Counted from the first letter of the stretch, positions 10,382 through 22,290 are shown. The stretch: 64,000 nt of DNA from Trifolium pratense (GCF_020283565.1 NC_060059.1:30306838-30370837), one strand, 5' to 3'. Notes: generated by a model not told the origin, from the letters alone. A program made the numbers and translations.

Positions 10382-10689
10382 CTCCCTCAGTCCCATATTA
10401 TAATAAAAAAAATATCACTTTTTCTTGTCCCAAATTATAAGCAAAAATCATTAACTTTTATCATTTTTCAAGATTTACTTTTACTTATTCTCATGAAATT
10501 TAATGCAAATTGCATTTAATTTACTCTCTTTCTTCTTTTCTCCATAATCAATAACCAATAAAAATTCTTTTTACATCTTCCAATTAAACTTATTTCAAGA
10601 AAAACACAAAAAGTCATACTTCAAATTATCATATTCAACTTTTCTTAATAAGTGTGAAAAAAAATTCTTATAATATGGGACGGAGAGAG
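10382..10689. mobile_element. Stowaway-like MITE (308 bp)
   Basis: Termini CTCCCTCAGTCCCATATTATAA and, reverse complemented, CTCTCTCCGTCCCATATTATAA form inverted repeats. TA dinucleotides flank both ends (10380-10381 and 10690-10691), as expected for Tc1/mariner-type MITEs. The interior is AT-rich and non-coding. Confidence 0.8.
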
Positions 10690-11059
10690 TATGAAATGTT
10701 TACCATCATAGTACACTACAAGTCTGTTTGACCAATTTTTCCTTATATTTTGGGACGGATGAATTATACTTTAGTTTCTAATTGTTTAATCGGGAAGTGA
10801 TCGATTTTGATCATTGAGAGATTCTACCAAGAGATTAAAGGTGTTTTTTTTTTATAAAAAAAAAGAAAAAAAAGCTAAGGAGTGCTTCAATAAACTCTTT
10901 AATGGTTTTAAATAATACTCCCTTCGAAATAGTTAATTTGAATTGGAACTTGTGCATTTTCTATTAAATACATAAATTTTTAATAAATAATTGTTATTTT
11001 TTAATAAAAAATCACTGAAAAAACAAATCAATTTTTTGAAGAAGGCTTTCAACGCCCGC
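10690..11059. other. Gene-free DNA with a MITE-end remnant
   Basis: CCAATTTTTCCTTATATTTTGGGACGGATG near 10733 is a solitary Stowaway-type right end. Nothing else is recognisable. Confidence 0.5.
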
Positions 11060-11640
11060 ATGACCCAAATTTTACTACTCTCAAGGCGGCAAAAGAGATT
11101 GAAGGGAGTTCTCAGGACCTCAGAATCAATAAAAAAAGTGACACTATCTACATTGGTTGAAAAAGTCCTCAAGAAGGGTGGATCAAACTCAACTATGATG
11201 GATCTCAAAATGATAGGTTGGGTCTGGTGGGTGTGGAGGTTTGTTAAGGGACTCGAATGGCAAGTGAATCAAGGGCTACTCTCAAAAAATTGAATCTTCT
11301 GATGCATGCGCTTCATGCAGAGATGTGTCGCATGTACTTAGGAATGAACCTTGCTTGGAGGCACGAAATCACTCATCTCCATGTTGAAAGTGATTCTAAA
11401 ATGCAGATAGATATGGTGACTGATAAAGTTAAGTTCAATGGAAGCACCCCCACTTTGGTGCTACACATTAGACATCTTCTTACTTTGAGTTGGCAAGTCA
11501 TTTTGTCTCATACTTGGCACGAGAAAAATAGAAGTGTAGATTGGCTTGCTAATTTTAGTAACTCTCTTCCTTCTAGACTCCTCCTAGAGAGCTTCAAATA
11601 TATGTTTGTTAACAACATATTTGAGGCTTGTATGGCTATG
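11060..11640 (+). pseudogene. Broken RNase H-like retroelement gene
   Basis: Two frames together spell a plant LINE-type RNase H domain. About 11176-11220 reads GWIKLNYDGSQND, the first catalytic-Asp strand, followed by a stop and a shift. Then 11257-11715 carries LHAEMCRMYLGMNLAW (glutamate helix), LHVESDSK (second Asp) and HEKNRSVDWLANFS (final Asp). A frameshift and a stop separate the first strand from the rest, so no full domain can be made. The last ~35 residues of the second frame run into a MITE end and are spurious. Confidence 0.7.
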
Positions 11641-11659
11641 AATGTTTGTGTAACATTGC

Positions 11660-11768
11660 CTCCGTCCCAAAATATAAGGGAAAATTGGTTAAAGAAATTT
11701 GATGTATTTGATTAAAAATTTGAACTAGATACATTAACTTTGGTTGACCGGTTTTCCCTTCAATAAGC
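11660..11768. mobile_element. Short Stowaway-like MITE
   Basis: CCTCCGTCCCAAAATATAAGGGAAAATTGGTTAAAG opens it. GGTTGACCGGTTTTCCCTT is the inverted partner and lacks the outermost bases. The interior has the ATACATTAACTTTGGTTGACC segment also found near 39980, where a related copy sits. Confidence 0.65.
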
Positions 11769-11965
11769 TAAGAAGTTTTTTTGTTTGGGACTTTTCACCT
11801 TTATTTTACAAAAAAAAATTACTATTTTTAATTGTTTTAACATGTCTAACATTATAAATTTTTTAAAAAAAAACATGTGTAACATTATACTACATGTTAA
11901 ACAAACCCAAAAAAAAAAAAAATTAGTCAAAGAAATATAATATGAAACACGGATAAATAATTATA

Positions 11966-13654
11966 GGTGACTACTTCTCTACCCTCACATAAATTGAGGG
12001 TAGTTGCCCTATGCTGATGTGGCATCAATGAAATTCATCCACGTGTATTTAAGTCAAACATAATTAATTTTTTACCATAAATTATTTTGACTACTTTTAT
12101 TTTCAATTAATTATATTTTATGTTACTAGTTTTCTTTAATTATATTTTAGACAATGTGTAAATACAATTAGAATTAATTTGATAATTGAATGCTTGTTTC
12201 TAAATGTTATATATTGATTCTAAAATATCAATGTTATTAGTAAAAAAAAAATCAATGTTATAGGCTCGAAAAAATAAATATATATCAATGTTAGTTTAAA
12301 TAAAAATAATAAGAGAACAAAAACAACAAAGAAAAAAAAACTAATATCTCTAATTTAAATACACAATTCCACTTGTACATTTATTAAATGAAATCAAATA
12401 ATGCTTCAAAAAAAATCAAAACAAATAATTTATGCTATTGGTACATAACATATTAAATTTATTGGAAAGATAAAATGCATGGAAAAAAACAAATTAAGCT
12501 TATTGGTGAATTAAAATAAGGTATAATAAGAAATTAAGTGCAAAAATACACTTTCTTAATTTTATTTTTTTCTAAAACGACAAGTAATTTGAAACAGATG
12601 GAGTATATAGTATTTATTTTTTCAATCTCTTTAAATCATTGCACAGATTAACGTTGGTTGACATGATGTCGATCTTAGAAAAAAGAGGGGAAAAAAATTA
12701 GGTTAAGTAATTAGGTTTAGGTTTGCGAGAATGGTCCGACCTTTCTTTTAGTTCAGATGAACTATTTATATTTTTACTTGTGAATTGTGATCAATAGTTA
12801 AACCCTAAACCCTAAACAAGTTCAAGAGTTAGTTCGTCTTCTTATAATAGTCGAACCTTTTCATTTTGATCGGATAAATTTCAGGTAGACCGCACTTGTG
12901 ATCGGGCGAGCTCCCGTGTGTATGATTTCCGACAATGGTCCGACTTTTCTTTTAGTTCAGATGAACTATTTATATTTTTACTTCTAAACAAGTTCAAGAA
13001 TTAGTTTGTCTTCCTAATTTTCTCCAAATTTCGTTTTGTCTTCTCTAAACTATTTTGTTTTCAATTTTTTCCCGATATGGACAACCAAAGAAAATAAAAA
13101 CAAAATGACGATGAATAGGAATCACATTCTATGACATAACAGGAAAAAATAAGGAAAAAAAAACAGGAAAAAATACGCTAAAAAACATAACATCTAAGAA
13201 ATTGAAAATCACAAGTTTTAGAATCTTGAAGAAATCCGGTAGATCGGTGGCGAAGGCTGCAGTAAAGATTGACATCGGATAACACAAAAGCGGAGGAGCC
13301 GTAGAATGCTAACATGACGGTGGTGGAGGCTGCGACAGAGATTGAAAGCATTAAGAAGAATAAGAAAGTTTTTTGACGATAAGAAGAAAGTTTTTTTTTT
13401 ACGCGAAGAAGAAAGTTGTTTGAGACGTAATACAATTTGAAGAAGCAAACAAATCAAAAGTAATTAGGTCCAAAATATAAATTCATAGAATATAATACAT
13501 AAAATATAATTAATTGAAAATAAAAGTAGTCAAAATAATTTATGGTGAAAAATTAATTATGTTTGACTTAAATAAATGTGGATGAATTTCATTGGTGCTA
13601 CATCATCATAGGGCACCTACCCTCAATTTATGTGAGGGTTAATTAGAAAAAACC
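11966..13654. mobile_element. Mutator-like element (MULE), non-autonomous, 1.69 kb
   Basis: Inverted termini of about 160 bp face each other at 11966-12126 and about 13495-13654. Shared, inverted blocks include ACCCTCACATAAATTGAGGGTAG, AATGAAATTCATCCAC and TTAAGTCAAACATAATTAATTTTT. The 9-mer ATAATTATA stands directly outside both ends (11957-11965 and 13655-13663), which is the Mutator hallmark. No transposase is present. The interior holds a direct repeat of a roughly 50-bp block (GGTCCGAC...TTCAGATGAACTATTTATATTTTTACTT at about 12732 and 12938) and a more GC-rich block at about 13200-13400. The latter could be captured host sequence, but I do not recognise a gene in it. Confidence 0.85.
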
Positions 13655-13663
13655 ATAATTATA

Positions 13664-15139
13664 TGGGGTGAGTCAGACGTTTCAGGTCAAAAAAAAGCGT
13701 CCAAATTCTCTTCATGTAAGAATGTGGACCCATTTCTTTCTCTTTCTCTCTCATCCCTATCTCACTTTTATATATAAACTCATTTTGAGTCATTTCATTA
13801 CAATTCTTCCTCAACTAAACAATGGGCGCTATTGTTTCCTGGTTTGTGGTTTGCCACTCACTCGCATTCCTTTCCAATCAAACATAACATTGCTCATATA
13901 GTTCTAAATTGCAATTGCAGTTGCAGTTGTAAACCAATAAAACCAATGCAACCACAATTAGAGTTGTAATGTTATAGAAATGTCTAAAATTACTATCGCG
14001 GCCGCAATTGCAGTTGCAGACTAACTTAGAAATAAATGTGATTGACACTTCAATCGCATTTGTTTGCGCCAAGATACTATGTCACATATATATATTTACT
14101 TAAAAGTTAAAAGCTTGTTTTACAATATGATCATTTCATGGCTGCATATATAAACATAATTATCGTAGCTAACAAAATTTCATTTTCTTTCTTACATTCT
14201 GTTTCTGGGTGACTCTAAAGTTTTGATTTTTTTTTTTTGTAGATTGTAAAAGCAACCCTTTTTTCCGCAAAAAGAGTCCAACACTCCACCTCCTGTTTCA
14301 CCGGTTTACACTGCACGAGGTCGCTCATTTTCTGCTCATAAAGCCAAACCAGGTACAACCTCTCCACCTCTAATATACTAGTATATATTTATATTAATAT
14401 ACTCATTCCGGTCTTTTCAGGTTCATTGAATAATTGATATATCTGATTTATATTATATCAGTTGATCAATAAAACAAACCAGATACATCAGTTATTCAAT
14501 GAATCTAAAAAATGAATTTTTGCTCATATATGAGATCAGAGGTATTACTATATATACTATATAGCCCAATGGGAAGGGAAGGAAGATAAAGAAATAATAG
14601 ATGTTGGGATTTGTTGCATGAAAAAGTTGGTTTCTTTAAGTTCTTCCAATGAAAGTGATGATGGTGGGTATAGTTGCACTTGTTTAATGTATATAGTAAT
14701 GAATGGGTGGCAGATGAGTGTTTGGTTTGGTGCTGAAAAGAGTTGGGCAGATTGGGTTAATGTGCTAAGAATATTAATCTGTCTTACTTTAACTAAGTTT
14801 TGGTATCTTAATAATAGTAAGTATAAGTATATTAAGATCTAATTTTGATTGGAATATATGTGATTTTGCAATCTGGGTTTGGTTTTATTTTTTATTTATT
14901 ATAATAAAAAATTGTGGGGTGTGTGTGTTTCTGCAGATATCTATATTTTAATTTTGGTCTGCATTGATTTATTTATTCAGTGAATCTAGTTAAATTTGGT
15001 TTCATGTGCCTTTCTCTTTCAGGAAATTATTTTATATTTTTTTATTATTATTTATCTATTTTTAGATCTAACACTGTTCAGTTTTCTATGATTTGGATCT
15101 TAATAAGTTTGAACTTTTTGTTTGTTATGACAATGACAG
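13664..15139 (+). promoter_or_regulatory. Upstream region and probable leader of the ethylene receptor gene
   Basis: No separate gene is supported. A pyrimidine tract ending TTTTTTTTTTTTGTAG (to 14242), a 110-bp GC-richer block, and CCAG|GTACAA at 14352-14353 could be a leader exon. A second acceptor, ATGACAG at 15133-15139, lies 25 nt before the receptor ATG. That suggests a leader intron from about 14353 to 15139. Transcript data would be needed to confirm this. A repeat-like block rich in ATTGCAGTTGCAG and GCGGCCGCAATTGCAG lies at about 13905-14060. ORFs at 13668, 13878 and 14618 show no domain. Confidence 0.4.
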
Positions 15140-15164
15140 GAACAAAATATTGAAGTTGGATCAA

Positions 15165-17862
15165 ATGTATAAATCAAAAGCATTTGGATTCATAATTTTT
15201 CTGCTCCTATTATGTGTATCTGCAACTTCTGATGGATTTCCTAAATGCAACTGTGATGATGACACAAGCTGGTGGACTATTGAGAAGATTCTAGAATGTC
15301 AGAAAGTCGGCGATTTCCTAATCGCGGTCGCGTATTTTTCAATTCCTGTTGAGCTAATTTATTTCATCAGTTGCTCAAATTTTCCATTCAAATGGGTACT
15401 TTTTCAGTTCATAGCTTTTATTGTACTTTGTGGAATGACACATTTGTTCAATAGTTGGACTTATGGACCCCATACTTTTCAAATCATGGTGACACTTACT
15501 GTCTTGAAAGTCCTCACTGCTATGGTTTCGTGTGCAACTGCGATAACACTCGTCACTTTGATCCCTTTACTGTTAAAAGTGAAGGTTAGAGAGTTGTTGT
15601 TGAAGCGGAAGACGAGGGAGCTTGGTATTGAGTATGGTATGATAATGAAACAGAATGAAGCTGGAATGCATGTAAGAATGCTTACTCAAGAGATTCGTAA
15701 ATCGCTCGATAGACATAAGATTTTGTATACGACATTGGTTGAATTGTCGAAAACTTTAGGGTTGCAAAACTGTGCTGTATGGATGCCTAATGTTGAGAAA
15801 ACCACGATGAACCTCACTCATGAATTGAATGGGAGGAATGTTAATTCTTCTATAGTGATTACAAATCCGGATGTTGTGAGAGTTAAGGCTGATAATGTAG
15901 TTAACATAATTGATTCTGACTCGGAGCTTTCTTCTGCGAGTAGTGGAGTTTCTGTTGATGCAGGACCTGTTGCTGCGATTCGAATGCCAATGCTTCGGGT
16001 TTGTGACTTCAAAGGTGGAACGCCGGAGCTAACGCAGGCGTGTTATGCGATACTTGTATTGGTACTTCCTAGTGAGGAGGCTAGATCTTGGAGCAATCAA
16101 GAATTGGAGATAATTAAAGTTGTTGCTGATCAGGTGGCCGTTGCTCTTTCTCATGCTGCGATTCTCGAAGAATCGCAACTTATAAAAGAGAAATTGGAGG
16201 AGCAAAACCGAGCATTGCAACTGGAGAAAATGAATGCTATGCTGGCGAGTGAGGCTAGAGCGGTTTTTCAGAAAGTCATGAGCAATGGAATGGGACGGCC
16301 AATGCATTCAGTTATGGGTTTGCTCTCAATGATGCAAGATGAGAATTTGAAGAATGAACAGAAACTTATTGTGGATTCAATGGTAAGGACAAGCGGCGTC
16401 TTATCAAACTTAATGAACGATGCTATGGACAATTCGGAGAGAGATGGTGGAAGTGGAAGATTTCCTTTGGAGATGAAATCTTTTGGTTTACATAATATGT
16501 TAAAAGAAGCAACTTGCATTGCAAAGTGTATGAGTTTATGTAAAGGTTTAGGTTTTAAGGTTGAGGTTGATAAGTCTTTGCCTAACCATGTTATCGGCGA
16601 CGAAAAGAGGGTTTTTCAAGTGATTTTGCATATGGTTGGGAACCTAATAGACGGTAATCATGGTGGAGGGATTCTCGTGTTTCGAGTGTTTGCGGAATCT
16701 GGAAGCCGAGGAAGGACTGAACATGGATATGCAACTTGGAGACCAAGCTCGTCTAGCGGTGATGTGCATATTAGATTTGATGTAAGAATAAATAGCAGTG
16801 ATTCGGAGTTGGAGACCTCAGTTTCTTCAGGCCAACTTGCAGGTAAGATGCGTATGAGTGATCCCACGTTCGAGGAAAGGATGAGCTTCAGCATTTGCAA
16901 GAAGATAATCCGGGTGAGAAATTTAACATCGGTTGTGTATATATAGCTCATAAGTTTATTTAGAAACAAATTTTCATCTATATTGACATATATTGCGCTT
17001 AAGATTTAATTTCCGTCTTCGTATTTTTTTTCTTTCTCTTAGCTTCATTAGCAGGCGATATGAACTGTCGATTAAATACATATAAATTGTGGATTAGAGT
17101 TATTAGATATAATTGCCTATAATCTAGAATTCTAGATAGATTCTATTCATCGATCGATTTGTTGGCTTAATTCATTTTGTTAGAGATCCATGAAATTCCG
17201 ATGATTAATTTGTATGCTATGTTTGTAGTTGAAACTATTTTAAGTATTTCTGTGTTCTGCAAGTTATTTTTGTCTCCATTGATTTTGTATGTTATATGCA
17301 GTCAATGCAAGGTAACATATGTTCAGTACCAAATGCTAGAGGCTTTCCACAAGTCATGACCCTTGCTCTTCGGTTTCAATTACGCCATTCTGTCGCGGTA
17401 AGCATACCCGAACCAGGGGAGATTTCAGAGCCGTCAAATTCAAATTCATTGTTCAGAGGTCTGCAAGTTTTGTTGGCCGACAATGACGATGTTAATAGAG
17501 CAGTGACACAAAAGTTTCTTCGCAAACTAGGTTGTTCTGTTACATCTGTTTCTTCCGGATTCGAATGTCTTAGTCTTGTTGGACATGCTGGTGCATCTCC
17601 CTTTGAAGTTGTGCTTTTGGACCTTCACCTGCCTGATTTAGATGGATTTGAATTTACTGCGAGGATCCGGAAGTTTAAAAGCCGCAACTGGCCTATCGTC
17701 ATTGCTTTGACAGCAAGCTCTGAAGAAGATTTGTGGGAAAAATGTATGCATATTGGATTTAATGGAGTTATTCGAAAGCCGGTTTTGTTAGAAGGATTCG
17801 CAGCCGAACTCCGAAGAATCTTGAAGGGAAATTTGGCCCTATTAGGATCTTCAAGTTATTAA
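15165..17862 (+). CDS. ETR2: Subfamily-II ethylene receptor, ETR2/EIN4-like hybrid kinase
   Basis: Two exons, 15165-16913 and 17302-17862, join at CGG|GTGAGA...TGCAG|TCA in phase 0 to give 769 residues, the usual length for ETR2. It is an ER-membrane receptor that binds ethylene through copper and represses downstream signalling until ethylene is bound (family knowledge). Residues 6-21 form the extra N-terminal hydrophobic helix typical of subfamily II, followed by CNC (28, 30), the dimer cysteines. Three membrane helices follow, with Asp50, Pro61, Cys89 and His93 in the ligand site. A GAF domain spans about 180-350, with LYTTLVELSKTLGLQNCAVW at its start. The degenerate kinase keeps a phospho-acceptor-type His381 in RPMHSVMGLLS, but canonical G boxes are not evident. 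The receiver domain (about 635-760) keeps Asp690 and a Lys in IRKPV. The frame upstream of ATG 15165 is open but crosses a likely leader acceptor, so this ATG is preferred. EIN4 is the main alternative name. Confidence 0.93.
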
Positions 17863-18299
17863 TTTTCAGTCACATTCTAGATAGGTAGTTTATAAGATGG
17901 TATACAATGCAATCTTTAGATTACATTTTATAGCAATATTTCAGATTATAGATTTTACACACAACTTTCATATATATGAATGTAAAATGGTATACAAATT
18001 AATTCCTTTCTTTCAAAGTGTTTGTTTCTTTTAGCTATTGTCATCCCTGTAGTTAGAAAGTTATAAAACAAAATTAAATTGAATGATTGAACATTATAAT
18101 GGTTGCTCTGATTGAAAAAAAAAAAACATAGAGTTGAAAAACTAGTTTATAGTAGATAAACTTACGCGCAATAATTTAGTTTATTGAATTTGTAGTGTTT
18201 AGTATTAGCATAATTGATCTAGACCATATTGCTGAAATCTAAGGAATTTGATGAAAATCCTTCTCTATACTAGGATTACATTTATGTGAAATCGTATGT
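17863..18299. other. 3' flank of the receptor gene, no gene seen
   Basis: AT-rich sequence probably holds the receptor 3' UTR; several AATAAA-like sites are possible but none stands out. No repeat or coding signal was recognised. Confidence 0.5.
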
Positions 18300-18668
18300 G
18301 CTTGGTGGGGGAGATGGGTAGTTTGGTTGAAGGTCAATGAGTTTGAGAATTGAGGTGGAGAAGAGATTTCTTTGTCTGGGAGCTTAATCTCTTGGAAAGT
18401 CTCCATGAAATTTTTAACCGCTCAACAATCTCTACAACAGATGATTCTTGGTTTTGGAAGCATGATTCAACCGGCCACTATTCAGTTAAATAGACTTTTT
18501 TTGGCACTTAGTCCTTCCACATCTTATGAGGTCATCTTCTCTGCAGAGGAAGAAAGGATGCTCCAAAAGTGTGGAAAACTTGGGCCCATTCAAAAGTGGT
18601 GTTCTTCTCTTAGCAACTTCTGCAGGATGGTTGCCGACTCGTCAACGATGCACCTAAAAACATAGGTT
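18300..18668 (+). pseudogene. LINE ORF2 C-terminal (zf-RVT region) relic
   Basis: Reading across frames gives FVWELNLLESLHEIFN, then DSWFWKHDSTGHYSVK, then KVWKTWAHSKVVFFSQQLLQDG. This is the order seen before and in the zinc-binding region at the end of plant LINE reverse transcriptases. At least two frameshifts separate these pieces and the rest of the element is missing. The open frame 18372-18665 is out of register for most of its length. Confidence 0.65.
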
Positions 18669-19212
18669 CTTTTGCAGGATAATATTTGATCAATAATATA
18701 GACCAAATACATTAATTATATGATGACCTTAAAAATGTGAATTTTGATTATATTTTGTCACCGATATACTGCATTACTATGTATGTTTGACAATTCATAC
18801 ATGTTGCATGATTTGATAAAGATATCAACGATGCATCATGCATGCATGATTTCTATCAATAACTTTGTCATGATCCAACTATATTATTTTTTGTGTTATT
18901 TTTCCTTTTTATGATGAAAGGTTAAAAATAATGATATGTTAAATGTTGTTAAAAAATTATGAATTCTCACGATTGGCAAGTTTTTTAGACCTCCTTACTA
19001 AGTGTGCTAAAGAGACAAATTCAACTCATTGATGTACTTAAGAGACATTTAGTAATATATATGATTCTAATTTTATAAAGATTTCTTTTTTTTTTTTTTA
19101 CAATTCTATAAGTGCTGAAAAAAATTAATTGATGTAAAGGTAGCATGAACTTTATATATCATAGTGTTCAAACCATTTTCTATTTGCTATACATGCAGAG
19201 GGAGAATATATA

Positions 19213-19493
19213 ATGGCCAAAATTATGAAAAAAAATTATGCTATTATCCTTTTTCTTTCCCTATTTCTACTTGCATCAGAAGTTAATGGTAAGCTATTTT
19301 TTCACCCTTTTTAAGGTTTGTTCTTAACTTGGTATATAATATTTTAGTAACATTCTTATATTATTTTTTGATTGCAGCCTTTGTTGAATGTTATTATAAC
19401 ATTGATTGTCCACAAATGTGTTATGCTAATTTTGTTATCAAGTGTATTAACGAAAAGTGTCTATGTGTTCAAAAGGATGTTTCAGTACCATGA
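19213..19493 (+). CDS. NCR: Nodule-specific cysteine-rich (NCR) peptide, six-cysteine type
   Basis: Exons 19213-19288 and 19378-19493 join at AATG|GTAAGC...TTGCAG|CC in phase 1 to give 63 residues. Exon 1 encodes a signal peptide: MAKIMKKNYAI, a Leu/Phe-rich core, then ASEVNG. Exon 2 encodes the mature peptide, with cysteines spaced C-x5-C-x3-C-x7-C-x4-C-x1-C, the six-Cys NCR pattern. The two-exon layout, with the intron right after the signal peptide, is also typical. NCRs are secreted into symbiosomes of nodule cells, where they drive bacteroid differentiation in IRLC legumes (family knowledge). By residue count the mature peptide is about neutral to slightly acidic. A TATATAT box near 19152 lies about 60 nt before the ATG. 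The longer open frame 19372-19554 is a different frame and spurious. A defensin-like peptide is the only alternative. Confidence 0.88.
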
Positions 19494-19669
19494 AAGCCTA
19501 TATGCTAGGGACCTTGCTTTAATGACTTTGTACTATAAGATGATAGTAGTATAAAATGAAATAAGGAAATTGTCTGGGGATAGTCTCTCTAATTTTTTAT
19601 TTGTTTTTTTTTATTTTCTTTTGCTTTCTATCTGGTTAAGGTTTGGCCTTCCATTTTGTATAGTTTCTC

Positions 19670-19723
<54 letters not shown>

Positions 19724-19726
<3 letters not shown>

Positions 19727-20123
19727 GGAGAGATCAAATTATACCGGCGTAATATTTGAGTAATGTTGCACCGTTCAATAATGCTTTAACGAATACAAAT
19801 TTTACAAAATCCACCGTTGGATTGAAAGCTTATATCGTATAGATCATCCATATTAATTTTTACAAAAATCTAAAATTGTTTGGTATGTTATTGAGACCTA
19901 TCAAGATTAATGGTTTATGCGTTTTTATTGAATACTGTTCATCTTGATCGATCTCAATAACATATCAACCGATTTTAAATTTTTATAAATTCTAACATAG
20001 ATGATCTATATGATATAAACTTTCAATCAAACGGTGGATTTTGTAAAATTTATATTCGTTAAAGCGTTATTGAGCGGTGTAACATTACTCAAATATTACA
20101 CCGGTGTGATTTGATCCCTCCCA
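19724..20123. mobile_element. 400-bp foldback element between TA tracts
   Basis: The left half and the reverse complement of the right half match almost throughout. Examples are GATCAAATTATACCGGCGTAATATTTGAGTAATGTT against GATCAAATCACACCGGTGTAATATTTGAGTAATGTT, then CTTTAACGAATA and TTTTACAAAATCCACCGTT. The axis is near 19924. It sits inside (TA)n microsatellite DNA. A transcript through it would make a long imperfect hairpin. There is no coding content. Confidence 0.85.
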
Positions 20124-20700
20124 TATATATATATATATATCAAAAAAGAAAATTAGTGCTACTATATATCTCTATGATGTTTATTGGTCACTATGATGTC
20201 TTATAATTTAGATTCTCAGCTAAAACTTTCGTGAGTAATTGATTTATGGATTAAGAATCAACAGAGATGAAAACAAGAAGAGCTTCCCCTAACATAAAAT
20301 ACGATCACACATCTCTGCTCACAGTGCAGCAGAACCTCTAGACCACCGACCGCCGCAATACAAACGCCAGATTGCTGTCTTGTTTTTATGTTAATTCTAG
20401 TAACTAGTAATTTTATCATATTTGGTTTGAGACTTAATCTATTTAACTACATACCTTTGAACCACAGATATAACTTGCATCAGTTTATCTATACGACAAA
20501 GAAAGATATCTATGATCAATTTGTTTTAATAAAATGGATCAACAACCTCCAAACTATTTTGTGTTGATCAACATTCTTCTTGGGAGGGATCAAATTATTT
20601 CTTTTTAACAATTATTCAAACATATTTGTAGATGAACATATACATATATAAATACTACTAATTTATTAACAAAAAAAAAAAAAGAAATACTACTAATTTT
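20124..20700. other. Gene-free DNA
   Basis: A GC-richer patch at about 20325-20385 (CCACCGACCGCCGCAATAC) stands out but has no recognisable frame. The remainder is AT-rich with A-tracts. Confidence 0.5.
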
Positions 20701-21115
20701 GAAAGTATATGGCGAAAACTTTACCTGCTTTATTTCGGAATCCATGCAAAATCCAAACATAAAATTTTCGGAATACAGAATCCGAAGTTGGGTTTTTTTT
20801 AAAAAAATTTGTTTGTGTTTCGGAATTTAGGATCCGAATACGCTTAAATTCAGACCGCGAGTTACGAAATACCCTATTCAGATTGTATCTTCCGAAGTGT
20901 TCCCTTTAATTTTTGAACCTGGAATTGATATTTCAGGATTTCATCCCCTTTAATTTGATATTTCAGGACCCGTAAGCGTTTTTGGATTGCATAATCCGAA
21001 CTTAAGTGTTTTCGGAAGTTGACTTCCGAAGTTAACTTAATTTTGAAGAATTGTAGAATCTTATTTGGAATTTTTGGGGGATTTAGGAGCAACTAGGGGG
21101 GTCTAAAGAGCAAAA
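20700..21115. repeat. Dispersed repeat rich in TTCGGAA / ATCCGAA motifs
   Basis: Short alternating motifs (TTTCGGAAT, GGATCCGAA, TTCCGAAG, TTCGGAAGTTGACTTCCGAAG) recur through this block, several as local palindromes. It looks like part of a non-coding transposon or retroelement. The open frame 20874-21092 on the minus strand is low-information. Confidence 0.4.
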
Positions 21116-21946
21116 TTCCCTAGTTTTGATATTGGGCCACATGAACATGGAATGAAGGTTCATTATTGCCGCATGAAAAAGTTTGCAACATAATGAACAA
21201 TATGGATATAGCAAAGGAAGCAGAAGAGTTAGATAAACATGGAGAAACATGGAGCCATATTCAAGGAAAGCCCTATATATACAACTTATTGAAATATTTT
21301 CCTTTCAACACATGAAAATATGGGTTTTTGAATTTTGCATTAGATATAACTCAACTTCACAAAGTTATTGTAAGACAATTATTATTTAAATTTTTTAGAA
21401 TACTGTTTTTCTTATAGGTTTTGATACCTTAAAATTTTGGTCCCAAATAAATTCAATTTTACAAAATTGACTTATTTTCTTATAAACTCATATTTGATCG
21501 ATCTTCTTATATAATAACGATTCAATAATATATGTGAGGAAGTGTTTTTTTTTTGGGGCTGAGGAAGTGTTGAAATAACAACTCACACATCAAACAACCA
21601 TGTTATTACCACCGCTTAGGAATAATTAATCTCTGTCAAGGAACCTATCAACTACATAAGGTGAGTTATTACTACTCAATGAAAAAAAAGTTATTTATAC
21701 AATAGTGAGAGAACAAACCAATAACCACTTATTTACATATATGAGATAAAATTTATTGAATATATAGTTATATGTGAATAATCTTAGAGTTTAATGAGAT
21801 ACTTTGACCTTAGAGTTTTATACAGCCATCTACTTAAAAGTTGTTGATTTGTCATATCATATAAAAAAAATGGGTGAAATTGAGAGACGTGACGAAAACT
21901 ATGATTACTATTGATTGACTTATAAAATTTATACCGTAAGTTCATA

Positions 21947-22241
21947 CTCCCTCCGGTTCTTTTTATAAAGAACACTTTGAAAAAATCATACAGATCAAGA
22001 AAACACATTTAACATATTTATTTTCATTTAATATTCTTTTAAATTTAAATTTATTCCATGTATACCCTTATTTAATTACTCATTATTCAACTAACTTACT
22101 TATTTTTAAATTCTCTCTCATAATAAATAAGGGCATAAGTGAAATTGAACATTTAAAATATTTGAAAATTGGTCAGAGTTTCTTATAAAAATGACCAATT
22201 TTTTTGCCCTAAGTGTTCCTTATAAAAAGGACCGGAGGGAG
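21947..22241. mobile_element. Stowaway-like MITE (295 bp)
   Basis: Inverted termini CTCCCTCCGGTTCTTTTTATAA and its partner (CTCCCTCCGGTCCTTTTTATAA when reverse complemented) are flanked by TA on both sides. The inner arms AAGAACACTTTGAAAAA and TTGCCCTAAGTGTTCCTTATAAAAA also pair in part. It is non-coding. Confidence 0.85.
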
Positions 22242-22290
22242 TATTATTTTTCTTCATAATCTTAAAACAACAAGTATAAAATATACAAAA

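Noticed and set aside
12799..12817. Telomere-like AACCCTAAACCCTAAAC
   Set aside because: Only about two and a half units inside a Mutator-like element; too short to suggest an interstitial telomere.
13178..13457. Two overlapping minus-strand frames within the Mutator-like element
   Set aside because: They are Ser/Leu-rich with no recognisable domain or splice partner. They may reflect captured sequence but cannot be called a gene.
14243..14352. GC-richer block with two open frames before the ethylene receptor
   Set aside because: It fits a leader exon better than a protein; no family match came to mind and no adjoining coding exon was found.
19372..19554. 60-residue open frame downstream of the receptor
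   Set aside because: It overlaps NCR exon 2 in the wrong frame; the spliced frame gives the cysteine pattern and signal peptide.
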